From Bimuria novae-zelandiae CBS 107.79 (lineage: Eukaryota; Ascomycota; Dothideomycetes; Pleosporales; Didymosphaeriaceae): DNA of 64,000 bases. The position numbers and the translations under genes are program-made. A model generated the notes under the pieces. That model was not told where the DNA came from, searched no databases, and was given only the letters and a program-made list of their open reading frames with translations. This document shows positions 1 through 12,522 of the stretch, in pieces (the first letter of the stretch is position 1; each line of letters starts with the position of its first letter). The DNA lies in assembly GCA_010015655.1 (NCBI GenBank), contig ML976766.1, positions 132,367 to 196,366 of the forward strand. Direction: 5' to 3'.

Positions 1-3000
1 TCTTAACTTCGAATTCGGTTTCCTCCTCTAGTTAGTGATAGAAGGTGGTTTTAACTAGTGTTTCAGAGTCTGCTAGTTCCAATCGGTCTATGTAGAATAC
101 TAGGTGTATTTTGGCGTCTAGTGGTAATTCCAATTAGTAGTTAACCGGTGATACTTGTTCGGAAATAAAAAATAGTCCGACTTTAACATAATCTAGTTTC
201 TTGTGCTTTTTCTTTTAGGTTCGAAGATTTTTCGTAAGTAGATATGCTTTATCCCCCTTCTTTAGCTGAGGTGCCGTTTTTCTTTTTTGGTTTGTATAGG
301 AAATACTTTGCTGTTAAGCTTTCTCGAGGTTCTCTCGGAGTTGTTAATGTATTTCTTTTATTTTTGTAGCCGTGTTGATGGCTTCTTCCGTTCTGATAGT
401 AGTAGGAAATGTCTGATTAAAGAGATGTGGATGTCTTCCGTGGTTTGTATAGAATGGTGTATATCCAGTTGCTGCTGATATCTTGTTGTTATATGCTAAT
501 TGTGCCATTGGTAATAGGGAAATCTAGTTATTCTTCTGGTTGTTGCAGTAGATGCGTAGGTACGTTTCTATTGTTTGATTTGTACGTTCTGTTTGTCCAT
601 CCGTCTGTGGGTGGTAGGCTGTTGATAGTTTTCGTTTTGTTCTAATAAGTGCCGTGAGTGTTGTCTAGTAGTTTGAAGTGAAGAGTTTGTCTCTGTCGCT
701 GATGATTGTCTTGGGGATGCCATGATGTTGTATAAGTCGATCTAGGATAAGGAACGCTAGTTCCGTTGCTGTTGTTGCCTTTTTGCATGGTAGTAATTCC
801 ACGTATTTGGTGAATCTGCATACGATTACTAGTATTGCGTCGTAACTTACTCCGTTTGTGGGATCTTTCGACTTTGGCAATCCTGTGATAAAGTCCATTG
901 CGATGTCTTCCTAAGGTGCTGTGGGTATCTGGATGGCTTGCATTTCTCCGTACTTAAGATGTGTTGCGTGTTTGTTGCGTTAGCATTCTGTATATTTGCG
1001 TATGTAGGTTGCTACTGCTTTCTTGATTCCTTTAAAGCTATAGTTCCTCTGAATTAGTTCTACTGTCTTTTTGATTCTAGGGTGTCCGTATACAGGGTCG
1101 TCGTGGTATTGTCGTATAACCTCTGTCTGTTGTTCCTTGGGTACTTCTCGTGTGAGTATAAGGAGTTAATTAAGTTCTGCTGTAGGTTCTAAAGAACTAT
1201 CGGGTTTTTATTTTAGTATCGCGGAGTAGGTTTTTACTTTATCTCCTATAAGGTCGTGTTATTGGCTAAGTGCGTCTGCTCGTCCGTTTTCTTTGCCAGG
1301 TGTGTATACGATCTTAAATTTGTATTGTCTAAGCGTTTCCGACTATCTTGCCTGTCTTGGCGTAAGTTCTTTCGTGGTCGTGAAGCGTGTAAGGTTCTTA
1401 TAATCCGTGAAGATCTCGAGTGTAGAGTAGCTAAGAGCGTAGATTCTCTAGTGCTTTAACGTTTTGACAATTGCGTATAGTTCTTTATCGTGTACGTTAT
1501 ATCGTGCTTCCGTGTTGGTGAATTTGCATGAGTAGTATGTAATAGGGTGCCATTTGCTATCCTTCTCTTGCTTCGCGCAGGCGCCTATCGCGAGGTTACT
1601 TGCGTCTGTTTCGATTTGTAGTGGTTTTCCATCCCTAAAGTGGATAAGTACTGGTGGCATAATGCATGCGGTTTTTAAGAGTTAGAACGACATTCTATAC
1701 TCTATAGTCCATGCGAATGGTGTGTCTTTTCTTATAAGGTTTATAAGTGGTATCGTGATCTTTGCGTAATCCTTGATAAATTGTCGATTAAATCTATAGA
1801 ATCCTAAGAATTCTTAGATATTCTTTGCTGTCTTTGGTATTAGCTAGTTCTTAATGTATTTAATCTTGTTAGGTGCGACTTTGATTCCTTTTGTGCTAAT
1901 AACGTGTCCTAGGAATTTAAGTCGTGTTACGTGCCACTTGCATTTCTTTGGCTTAATTCTAAGGTGTGCCTTATCTAATGTAGTTAACACTGTCTGTACA
2001 TGTAGAACATGATCTGAATTATTCTTAAAGTAAACAAGTATATCGTCCATGTATGCGATAACGAATATGTCTAGATAGTTACGGAGTACGTAGTTAACTA
2101 GTGCTTGGAAGTTTGCTGGTGCGTTGGTGAGTCTAAAAGGCATAACTGTGTATTTAAATAGTCTGTAGCGTGACCTAAACGCTGTCTTCTACTCGTTACC
2201 TTCCTTAATTTGTATAAGGTGGTAGCTATCTCGTAAGTCTATTAGTGTAAAGCGTTTGGCTCTTAAGAGTTAGTCTCTTAATTCTAAGATATTTAGTAGT
2301 GGGTATTAATTTTTAATCGTTATATCGTTGATCTTCCAATAGTTAACACATGGTCGTGGTATGCCATCTTTCTTTATAACAAACATGAAAGGGCTGGCTG
2401 CTAGTGACTTTAATAGTCGTATGTATCCTTTCGCGAGATTTGTCTCGATGAATTCCTTTTCTTGCTAGAGTTCTTTTCCAGTCTTGCCATATAGTGGTCT
2501 AAAGGGTGGCGTTTTTCCTTCTACTAGGTCTATCGCTAGATCCTAGGGCTGATGTTCTGGAAGGTTTGCTTTTCCTTCTCTTTCGGTGAACATATGATTC
2601 CATGCTCGATAGCATTCCGGAATTTCATGGTTTGTGCTTTCATCCATCTTCTTGCGCTCTGTGACCTGGTGGTTCCTGCCAGCGTCTGCCAAGGGTTTCT
2701 TCCGTTTTTCGACTGTCCGTCGCGAGACTATAGTGTTGATAGCTCTCTTATCTACTATCAAGCTCTGTTAATGCGTAGGCTTTGCTTGCAATGCATAGTT
2801 ACAGCGCTTAAAGGATAGCCTTTTTCTCTCTTAATTAATCGTGGGATTGTGCTTCCTTAACTAGGGTAGTCCTAAAATTACGTCGTGATTGGCTTCCTTA
2901 ATAATGTCGAGGGTAATTAATTCCTGGTGTCTATGGATCGTGAGGGTAGTTTTGACCTCGTATTTAATTATTGCTTTGCCGGGCATTAGTTGTCCATTCG

Positions 3001-5220
3001 CGACATGGATAGCATAGGGTATAGCCTTCTTGCGTTTATAGAGTCCTGCTCTATTAAGTGCTTTTCTTGACACATAGCTTTCCTGTGCTCCTGAGTCCAG
3101 CATGGCTTTTATTCATGTTTCTTTAAGCTGTACTAGTAGCTTGATTAATGCCTGATCGTTTATGGCATTTAGTTCTTTAAAGGCGTTTTCCCTCCTGAGC
3201 CTAGGTCTAAAAAAGACATCTTTTCTGTGGGTGGCTTTGCGGGATTAAGGTGTTCTTCCTTCTTCTTCTCCTGAGGCTGCTGCTGGCCCTTTTCTAGGAG
3301 AGCTTCACCGTCTTCTTCCTTCGTTACCGTTTTAATCCTGAGGGTCGTAGTCCCTTTTGGTATGCGATTGAACCCATGCTTTCCCTTTTTCTCTTTGTGT
3401 TCCTTATAATTAGGGTGTAAGCATGTTTGCCATTTGTCGGATGCGCATTTTCTATTAACTAGTAGCGATATTGCTTGGTTTAGCGCTTAGTTAAGGTGTG
3501 GAAAGTATCGCTTTTCACGTTTATCCTAAAGGTGAACGTTATAATAGGTGATAGGGTAGTTAAACCACTCCTATCTGCATCGTTGGTACGTTCAGGGAAA
3601 GTAGCTGTATTCCTTAGCTTGGTAATGAATAGTACACTAATCTTCTTTGCAGAGGGTCTATCGTATAGTCTTATGTGTAGGGTTACGGTGGTCTAGGTCG
3701 TACTGTGGTTTGTAGTTCGGGCTTTCGTTTGGGTATTTCTTCTTGGGGTCTTTATGGGCGTAATAGTGATCTGCCATTTCTCTTGCTGCTTTACTAACCA
3801 GGTCAGGTTAGTAAGCATGAAAAAATGCTTCTGCATAGTCTTGTCGTTCTACCGCTATAAACCCAAAGTCTCCTTCTCGAGGTTGGTATTTTTCTAAGAA
3901 GTCGAAAATATTCGTTGTCTTACTAGTAACAGGTTTGTTCTAGCTAGGGTGAGGTGTAGGAGATCGAGGTATTAGCTCTATCTCTTCCTTGTCTGAACCT
4001 TCGTATGCATCCTCGTAGAATCGCGAGTTAGGCAAGTCTAATTGCTCTAAGTCCTTGTTTAGGATGTTAGATTACTTAATAGAGGGTATCACTTGCCATT
4101 CTTCGTCGGTTACTTCTGTGTTATCGACGGTAAGTACGTTTAACTGTTTAATAACTTTATTCTTAGATCTGCAGTTCCTGGCGATGTGGCCTAGTTTGCT
4201 ATATATAAAACATTTACGCGTCTTAGTCCCCTGTCGTCGGGTTCTATCTAAGATACGTTAGTTAGGCTTTTAGAAGCCTGTAGCCTTTCCTGTTCCCTTT
4301 TTTAGGTTATTAAACTGGATATTTTCTATAGGTTAGGGTCCGTAGTAGTTGCGTTGCTGGCGTCGAGGTGTTTTTGGCGGCGCTCTGTAGACTATAGGTG
4401 CCTGTTGTCTGAAGCTGACGTTTCTTAGGTTCTTGCGTAGCTCTTCCTGCAATGCGAACCATTCCCTATTAATGCGGATAGTCTCTTTATATAGTTCTTC
4501 TAAGGTCTCTATTTTTATACTACTGCGCAGGAGTTCTTCGCGCACATTACGTTTAAGGCCTTATTTATACATTATCTTAAGAGATTTATCCTCCCAGTCA
4601 AGTTACATGGCGTACTTGCGGAATTTAGCTATATACTTAGCTACGGATCATTGCTATTAGATCGTCTAGATTGCCTGCTTAGCGATAGCGGTTTTATTAG
4701 CGATTCTAAATATCTATTAGAGGCATTTTTTGAAGTTAGCGTAGTCCTTAATAATGTCAATAGCATCTTCGTTGTAGTTAATGTAGTCTTTATCCTTATT
4801 GTCGTAATCCATGTCTAAGTACTTAACTAAGTAAGGACGGATCTATTCTTTAGCGCTTCCTCGTATATAAGTTGCTACGAAGATAACCTTCTTCTTGTCT
4901 TTAAGGTCTTAGTTCTAGTCGAAGAAGTAGAGGTCTAGCTGTAAAAGCCAAGTATCGAGGAGGGTACAATTACTATTATACAAGTCAGGTTTGTGCGCCT
5001 TGTTCTTGCCATCCCCTATAGGGGTAACATAGTTGTCCGAAGCCATAGAAGAGTTAGGGGTCCTATTAGTATTCATGTTAAGGGTGTTCAAAATGTTAAG
5101 TCCTAGAAGGATAGCTAATCCCTATAGGGGTAAGGTTAGTTCTCGGGCAGGAATACTTAGTAGGACAAGAGAGGTTATAGTAATAGCTTGCGCTTATCAC
5201 TAGGGCGTTAGTATTAAAGG

Positions 5221-5568
5221 TGTGTACAGCACAATCAAATCAACAAGGTTACTTACTCAGATCCAAACAATAGATTAATAAACAAGATTAAACACGAATG
5301 CCATAAGGGTATTCGTGTCGGTTTATATACAAGAGGATTTCTGTACCATCCATTATTTTGTTGCCATCCATGGCTGGTGTTGCCATCCATGGCTGGTACT
5401 GCCATCCATGGCTGGTACTGCCATCCATGGCTGGTACTGCCATCCATGGCTGGTACTGCCTTGGCTGGATGGTACATCACGTGACCTCGGTTGCGCAACC
5501 CCACCAAGTGTCACCCCCGCTGAGGGCCCGTTGGTCCTCCGCGTCCCATACATGTTCAGATCCTAACA
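5221..5568 (-). repeat. Putative 5' LTR of the Gypsy element
   Basis: The segment lies just upstream of gag on the minus strand. It begins TGTTAGGATC at 5568 and ends ACACA at 5221, so it has TG...CA ends. It contains a TATATAAA box on the minus strand at 5322-5329, and five 19-bp tandem repeats just upstream of that box. The partner LTR is outside the window, so both ends are provisional. No primer-binding site was recognised inside 5221. Confidence 0.6.
5363..5457. repeat. Five tandem 19-bp repeats in the Gypsy U3
   Basis: Five head-to-tail copies of a 19-bp unit, reading gccatccatggctggtact on the plus strand. The first copy differs at two positions (gtt for act) and the last four are identical. 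Each unit contains the palindrome CCATGG. Because 19 is not a multiple of 3, the repeat produces similar Trp/His-rich ORFs in several frames on both strands; these are not genes. The block lies about 35 bp upstream of the LTR TATA box. Confidence 0.95.
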
Positions 5569-5730
5569 CCTTAATACTATACTAAGACCAGACTAATAAA
5601 AGTTATAACTTAACTATCTAAGTAATTATAAAGCCCTGCTAACGCTTTAAAATAGCTTAAAATAATTTTTTTTAGAAAGCCTTTAGTAGCAAGCCTATTA
5701 AGTTACTAAGTATACCTAAGATAATAGATA
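5569..5730. other. AT-rich spacer between the Gypsy and Copia elements
   Basis: A short AT-rich stretch without a coding signal. Its last five bases, AGATA, are the left target-site duplication of the Copia element. Confidence 0.6.
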
Positions 5731-5982
5731 TGTCCGATTACATGGCCCCTTGCACACACGAAGGTAGCTGGCGCAACCCTACACAAAGAGACTTTGCCAG
5801 CAGTCCGGTTCATCCGCACGATTCCGGGCGGGACAAAGGGCGACTCTCCTTACTCAACGGAAATAGATTAGCGTCTTAACGTGAGACGTAAGGATAAAAG
5901 AGCCTTACATTCTTGCAAAGACACATAAAGAAGAAGAATTAATTACTTTTCTATCTTATTAAAAACACCCTTTAATCTGACA
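5731..5982 (+). repeat. Copia 5' LTR
   Basis: 252 bp, starting TGTCCGATTA and ending ATCTGACA. It matches 10867-11118 except for six transitions. Five of the six carry the TpA state in this copy. Confidence 0.97.
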
Positions 5983-8900
5983 ATTAAGAGTCTCACTGCC
6001 TCAACCGATACTGCCTTAATTAAGCCAATCACAATGGCTCTATCGACCCTCAGAGATCCTACAGTTATCCTGACCAATTACACAAATTACACGCCATGGC
6101 TAAAACAGCTTAAAACAAGATGCCAATTCCTAAAGGTCTGGAATATTATTGACCTAGCGCTAATAGATGAACTAAAATAGAAACCCGCGATGCCGGTGCC
6201 GCCGCTAATAAGTAACTACCAATTAAGCGCCGCCTACATGACCGCGAACCCGAATAACGTGCCAATATTGCCATCCTATCTATTAACGGCAGGTGCGAAA
6301 GCATACAAAGATGATAGCGACTATTATAAAGAACGGCTCGAGATCTATAAGATTACAGACCGAGACTACTAAGAACAAGAGGCAGACCTCGATAAGGTAG
6401 TTACCTTTCTCTAATCAACAATCTCCGTACACCTGCAGAGTAACTGCTGCATCCCTGGAGGTATAATAAAGTAATAGATTAATAACCTCACGATCACAGT
6501 TGGGGTTGACCATTAAGACGAATATCGACGAGCAAGGGCAAGATACTAAGAAGCCCTTAAGCTAATGAGAATAGCCAGATTATGGGCTACATGGCTATCT
6601 AAGTACGATTATGTAGCTATAGAAGCAGAGACTAATTAGGTCCTAGAGCTTTAAAGGCTAGACTTAGTTAAAGAAGACTTTATAAAGGTAGTTGTCTATG
6701 TCGCACCTATGTGGGTAACGACCTTCTAGTAACATGGAAGCAGAGATGTAGCTGTCTTACGAAAGAATATAATGAAACTTTTTTAAGATTACATGATTCT
6801 GTAGCACCTGATTAAGGGTAAATAAAAGGGCGCTTTTACTACTGCAGGTTCATCTCTTGCTGACGGTGGTGAATCCACCTAGGCCACAGACAGGGACGCC
6901 TCTCTTGTGGATGAAGCAGCATTATCTAAAAGTTAGGGAAGATCTCGGAATTATAAATAATAAAACGATGGTTAACGTACTAAATCTAAGTAATTGCCTT
7001 AGAGCCTTAAGCTAATAATAGTTAGTAGTAATTATTGCCCTGCTTGTGAACTACGCTATAGTCTTTAAGACTGTTTCTATGCCTTTCTAGACAAGTAGCT
7101 AGACTGGTTTAGAGCGAACCCTTTTATAGTAAAGCTGGTTAAGCTTAGGCTAGAACATGATACCAACTTCTAAGAGAAGTTGAGAATAGTGAAAAGACTA
7201 AAGTCTTAAACACCTAGAATTAAATCATCGCATACTCCCACTCCAACTCGAATTACTAAGGCTAATGATGAGTGACTAGATGGACGTAAGATTACTGAAA
7301 TCCTAGCGAGCTTTAAAGCTGCATCCGTCTACACTGACCTAAACACGTACCTATTGCGATGCTTAGCTATACTTGATTTAGGCATAACTTGCCATATCTT
7401 TAACGACATCGATCGCTTTGTCTCCTACCAGCCACCGGCGCCGGGAGACTTTATATGGGCAGGGAATACGTAAATATGGATTAAAGGATACGAGAGCGTC
7501 TATCTTAACGTACGGAGTGTAAGCGGTAATTGAATAATATGGCTAGATAATGTTGCCTATTGCCCTGACCTGCTTTGTAACCTTGTATTGTTCCGATTAC
7601 TCCGGAGGCAAGGCCTTTGGTGGGACACAAGGGCAGACCTAACGACTCTAAAGAGAAGAGACAATACTGTACTAGTAGAACTTTAAGAGTTGCATGAATA
7701 GTGGGTGCTAGAACACAGGACAAGGCTAGTAGGTGGTACTCCTACTGAAGCTGCGCATGCCACCCACAAGACTAACACACGCACTAAATAAAGACTGCAG
7801 AGGGCAGATGCATTAACCTGGCACTAACGATTAGGCCATCTAGGCCCTTAGGCTCTCGAACATCTCGTATAGCAATCTAAGGGAGTAAAGATTAAAGGCC
7901 TACCTACTATTAAGTGTGACGCCTGTGGTAAAGTAAAACTAAAATGGCAAATACGCCGGCAAGCCAGAGACCTAACTAAAGGCCCTGGTAAGCGAGTCGT
8001 AATTAATTTTCACGACTACGAAGCAGACAGCTTAATAAGAGAGAAGAGCTAAATGCTAATTACTAATTAATTTTCTAGCTTCGCATAGGACTTCTACTTT
8101 AAGGATAATCGCCTAGCACGATCTATTATTAAGCAACTTAGCACCTTTATACTATTTATAAGAGTATAATATAATATTACGGTGAAAGTAATTAAATCCG
8201 ATAACGAGATCTTCTCTATTAAGGCAAACGTTAAGAAGTAGTGCTTAGTATAAGGCATTAGAATCGAGCCTTTAGCACCTAATACTTAAGTATAAAATAG
8301 AGGGGCTAAACGCTTAAGGGGTGTAATTAAGGAGAAAGCGCGTGCGATGCAACTTAACTCTAACCTATCTTAGTAGATATAGCCTAAGATCACCCGAGCT
8401 ACAGTCTACCTCTATAATCGAACCCCGAACTACGCTAATTAATAGCGATTACCATACAAAGTGTTCTTTACGACAGTAGCTCTTTAGAATGGCGTTGTCA
8501 CTCAACCGAAGAAGCCTAATCAAGCTCACTTAAAAGCCTATGGCTGCAAAGCCTTCGCCATGACTGATGACACCAAACGTGGCAAGAGCAAGCTCCAACG
8601 GCTAGACCCCAAAGCTTAGATAGGCTATCTAGTTAGCTACAGATTAACCAACATCTGGAGGATATGGATCCCCTCCCTAGTAAAGACAATTAGTACTCGC
8701 GACGTAATATTCGACGAGGATACTGTGTTCTTAGGCAAAACCGAAGACTTGATGGACAACCTCATGCATAGCACATTGGAAGAAATAGCAGCCTAGGTAT
8801 AATTGGTAGAGTTACCTCCCTTACCTTAATAAGAGCAAGCCACCGAGTCCTTCTTTAAAGATGAGATAATCAGTGAAGCGTTAGAGGAAGAGGTTGAAGG

Positions 8901-10866
8901 AGCTCCCGAGTACAGGTAAGGCAGGAAAGCTAGGTACGAATATCTAATGTCTCCCTTAACGCTGCCACTAGTAACACTCCTTGCATAATTAATGGCAGGA
9001 GATAATTAGCTTAAACTATCGCTAGTAGTGCAAACAGGGCAGTTACAAACAAGCCCATGGGCCGTAGCCTTTATGGCAGGCACCGAAGCCGGCAGTAGCG
9101 GCAAATACAAGGGCAAGGCTCTCGATAAGGCGCAGCTTCGACGAATGATCACATCGGGCAAGAAACCACATCGAAGTGTACTCCCAGAGCCACCCACATG
9201 TCGAAGCAAGCTCGAGGATCACCCACTCTATGATATGTGGAAGGAAGCCGAGCGATCTTATCTCCAGAGCCACAAGGAAATGAAGTCCTGGAGTGAGGTT
9301 GTAGTAGCTCTAATAAGAGTATTAGGTCATCAGATTCTCGACTGCATGTGGGTATATACCTACAAGTTTGACAAGCACTATCGATTACAGAAATGTAAGG
9401 CGAGATTAGTGGTGCGAGGCGATTAACAGCGGCACCTTAACTTACAAGAAACCTATGCCGTAACGCTGGCAGGACGATCATTTCGCATGCTCATGGCAAT
9501 AGCTGCACGATTTGACCTAGAACTAATTCAATACGACGTCACGAACGCCTTCGTACATGCAAAGCTCGATAGAGAGATCTACATGAGGATGCCCCGCGGA
9601 TATACGCGAGTAGGCACAGTCCTGCAATTGCATAAGGCGCTCTATGGATTACGTATCTCTCCATTACTATGGCAGAGGGAGTTCACATCTACGCTCCGCA
9701 ACATGGGCTTCACCACAGGCCCCCATAAGCCGTGTTGTCTTATCAAAGATGGCCTTATTCTTTTCTTTTACGTGGACGACCTAATTATCGCCTACCACAA
9801 GAATCAAGAGCACGCAGCTAAAGGAGCTATAATAGAAATAAGTACTAAGTTCTCCCTTACTAGCGGGAAAGATCTACAGTAGTTCCTAGGGATTGAAATT
9901 ATTAGGGATCGCCTAAACAGAAAGATTTAGCTTTTACAAGCCTCATACATCGACAAAATATCGCGCCTTATTGATCACCATGAGATTCGCCACGATACCC
10001 CAAGAGTAGCAGTCGAACTGCTCCCACGCTCAGGGCTCGCCAGCAAGGCTGAAGTTAATTAATATCAGCGAAAGATAGGATTAATCCTCTACGCTGCGGT
10101 GACCACGCGACCAGATATTGCCTTTGCAAGCTCTCGATTATCACGATTCCTATCTAACCCAGGCAAAGAGCACTAAGCAGCTGCCGATCGAGTTCTCCTC
10201 TACCTTGCTAATACCAGATTATTAGGCCTTCAGCTTGGGGGTGCAGATACTTTAGAAGTGGCGAGTGACGCGTCCTTTGCCAATAATACGCTTGACCGCA
10301 AGAGCTCGCAAGGATACATTATTAAACTATTTAACAGCCTAATTGCCTGGAAAGCAAACAAGCAGGACATAGTTACTACATTAACAACTAAAGCCGAATT
10401 ACTAGCACTATCACAGGTGGCGAAGGAGGCTCTATTTACATCCCAATTACTAAAGGAGCTGAAGATCAACCTTAGCGATTCCCTTATCACGATTAATTGC
10501 GATAACTAGCAAACAATCTAACTTATCACCGAAGAGATCACCAAGCTACAGACGAAGCTCTGTCATGTTAATATCTATAATTACTAGCTAAGACAAGAAG
10601 TTGCATTTAGGACAATTAAGGTAGACTATTAACGATCGGAGGACATGGTTGCGGATAGACTTACAAAGGCCCTACTAGCTAACAAGTGGAGCAAGTTCCT
10701 GGATAAATTAGGACTTGCAGAGATTAAGGACATAATCACGAATAAAGAAGTTAATCTGCTCGAGCTAGAGCAAAGGATAGAGGCCTTTGAGATTAAACCA
10801 AGATAGGACTATCTAATTACTGACGAATGGTCTCCAGCTTAAGGATAAGCCCAAGCTGAGGGGGTG

Positions 10867-11118
10867 TGTCCGATTACATGGCCCCTTGCACACACGAAGG
10901 TAGCTGGCGCAACCCTACACAAAGAGACTTTGCCAGCAGTCCGGTTTATCCGCACGATTCCGGGCGGGACAAAGGGCGACTCTCCTTACTCAACGGAAAT
11001 AGATTAGCGTCTTAACGTGAGACGTAAGGATAAAAGAGCCTTACATTCTTGCAAAGACACATGAAGAAGAAGAATCAATTACTTTTCCATCTCATCAAAA
11101 ACACCCTTTAATCTGACA
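10867..11118 (+). repeat. Copia 3' LTR
   Basis: 252 bp with the same ends as the 5' LTR. It is preceded by the polypurine tract and followed by the target duplication AGATA. It carries one TpA change relative to the 5' copy (TTTATC for TTCATC). Confidence 0.97.
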
Positions 11119-12042
11119 AGATAACTATAATAAGCACAAGAGCGAGGTAGATTACTTTATTTAGCAAGTTAAGCGTTATATATAGAAGCCTCTTTAGTAC
11201 TTTCTACTAAATATAATGCTTAATAACTATTATAGGCTCTCCTTATACTCCTCCGCTGTAACGAGGTAGGCACGGTCGAACACGTGGCCTTCTCTCGCTT
11301 ATAGAGGTTCCGGCTAGGCTAGGATCAAACACTAGCGCTAGTGGCTGACCCTAGCATATCCTATATATATTATACTATACGAGTAATACTTGGCTTAAGT
11401 ATTCTCGTGCGTACCTTTTGGTGCAGGTGAGGAAGTCACATAGTATTGGCTTAGTAAGCGGGGCGCTTACCTCATTACATCCGCTAACTCTACTAAACGT
11501 AGTAGCTATAAAAAGTTCTTATACACCCTTATTAAGTAGCTATTCAAACGCGGAGGATAACTTTATAATAAATTTAGTAAATATTAAAGATTTAATAATG
11601 CTACTAAGTACGCCTTAGTTAATAAGGAGAGCTATTATAAGCCTATAAGGCTATTCGTAGAAGCAAAGACTTGTGTTGTTTGTGCTGAATCTGGGCGTCA
11701 AAAGTACAAGTCTCCACGTCACAAAACACCTCTCCAGCCTACTTCTGGCAATTGCAAGAGACCTCAGCGTACTCCGCGCTCCTTATATGGCTGTACGCTC
11801 TGCCGTCTGCCTTTACGTAGTCCAAAAGTCTCTCCTAAGTGCTGGCAGGAGCATCTACGGCGCACACGAACAGCCAAGTCAACAGATACAAAAGCAAGCT
11901 CATCTGTTATGTAAAGTTATCTCGAAACCATCATAAATGAAGTCTCCATACAAATCCACACCCAAATCGCATTTCTTTTGGTGTTCAGGCAGCTGAGGCG
12001 AAAGTCTCCGATTGGCCGTAACAGGTGGCCCGTGTGCGGCAG
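11119..12042. other. Gene-free AT-rich region, possibly decayed repeat
   Basis: From 11119 to about 11640 the sequence is AT-rich and rich in TpA, like the neighbouring RIP-mutated elements, but I recognise no domain or terminal repeat. From about 11650 the base composition becomes balanced. ORFs at 11418-11618 and 11673-11936 have no recognisable family and are probably chance. The end of the stretch is the 5' flank of RKI1. Confidence 0.5.
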
Positions 12043-12522
12043 ATGTTGACGGTGCATGGGATAGTTATTATTCTGCCGCCCGCGACCGCCTGTTATGTCA
12101 CTCCGCTACGCGCTAAGCTTCGGCGGGGCAGCTGCGCGTCGCTCACCCGCGGCTGCCCCTCACTGATGTTGGCTATGTGCGGAATATCTTCATTTGAGTC
12201 ACGCCTCAACTCGATTCTTCCGTCTGCAGGCTACATCTCTATCCCAACATCTCGCTTGTTGAATGCTCCAAATCCGATCCCGAGCTTCTATTACCGTCAA
12301 TTCCACTGCCATCCACATCGTATCACTCAGCAGATCCGCTGCATCAGTCATCCGAACCGCCAATTAAGGAATCACACAACCCAATTGACATCCCACATCG
12401 TTGTGCAGCCTGCTCCAAGTCAAAGGCTACCCATTAGGAGTTTTTCCGCGCGTCCATTTAGATCTCTTCTGTCCATACATCCCACCCGACCCTTCTCCAG
12501 CTCTTCCAGCCTCGCCAACAAG

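Larger units (their letters stand above)
1..5568 (-). mobile_element. RIP-mutated Ty3/Gypsy chromovirus-type LTR retrotransposon, 3' end beyond left edge
   Basis: Read on the minus strand, the domains come in Gypsy order. Gag starts at ATG 5076, with a zinc knuckle near 4175-4215 whose second Cys reads Tyr. The protease has LDSGA near 3100. Reverse transcriptase has YMDDILVY within 1844-2143, RNase H lies at 1448-1660, and the integrase core at 665-898 continues through [13 protein letters not shown] near 560-630. A GDKAYLL-type integrase tail follows, and EFEVK at the left edge looks like the start of a chromodomain. All frames are broken by TAA/TAG where Gln or Trp is expected, as RIP would cause. 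The 5' LTR is at 5221-5568; the 3' LTR is outside the window. Plus-strand ORFs here are antisense shadows. The element is not functional. Confidence 0.9.
5731..11118 (+). mobile_element. Complete but RIP-inactivated Ty1/Copia retrotransposon
   Basis: The element is 5,388 bp with two 252-bp LTRs and a 5-bp target duplication AGATA on both sides (5726-5730, 11119-11123). Gag starts at ATG 6034; its zinc knuckle near 7035 has the His changed to Tyr. A protease-like region follows near 7380, then an integrase zinc finger and core near 7700-8650 (HLGH, CDACGK). Reverse transcriptase (9028-9900) has YVDDL, and RNase H lies near 10230-10740. This order, integrase before RT, is the Copia order. The frame is interrupted by many TAA/TAG codons replacing Gln or Trp; no TGA was needed to explain the breaks I read. 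A purine-rich tract ending AGGGGG abuts the 3' LTR. It is full length but cannot encode a working polyprotein. Confidence 0.95.

Noticed and set aside
287..645. Plus-strand ORFs of 63 and 72 codons near the left edge
   Set aside because: They are antisense to the Gypsy integrase region, which reads clearly on the minus strand.
5253..5585. Several Trp/His-rich ORFs on both strands
   Set aside because: They arise from the 19-bp tandem repeat inside an LTR; the unit is not a multiple of three, so every frame gives a similar peptide.
5983..10740. Stop codon reassignment (TAA/TAG read as Gln) in the transposons
   Set aside because: Host genes in the window use TAA and TAG as ordinary stops, and LTR differences show CpA-to-TpA mutation, so RIP explains the pattern.
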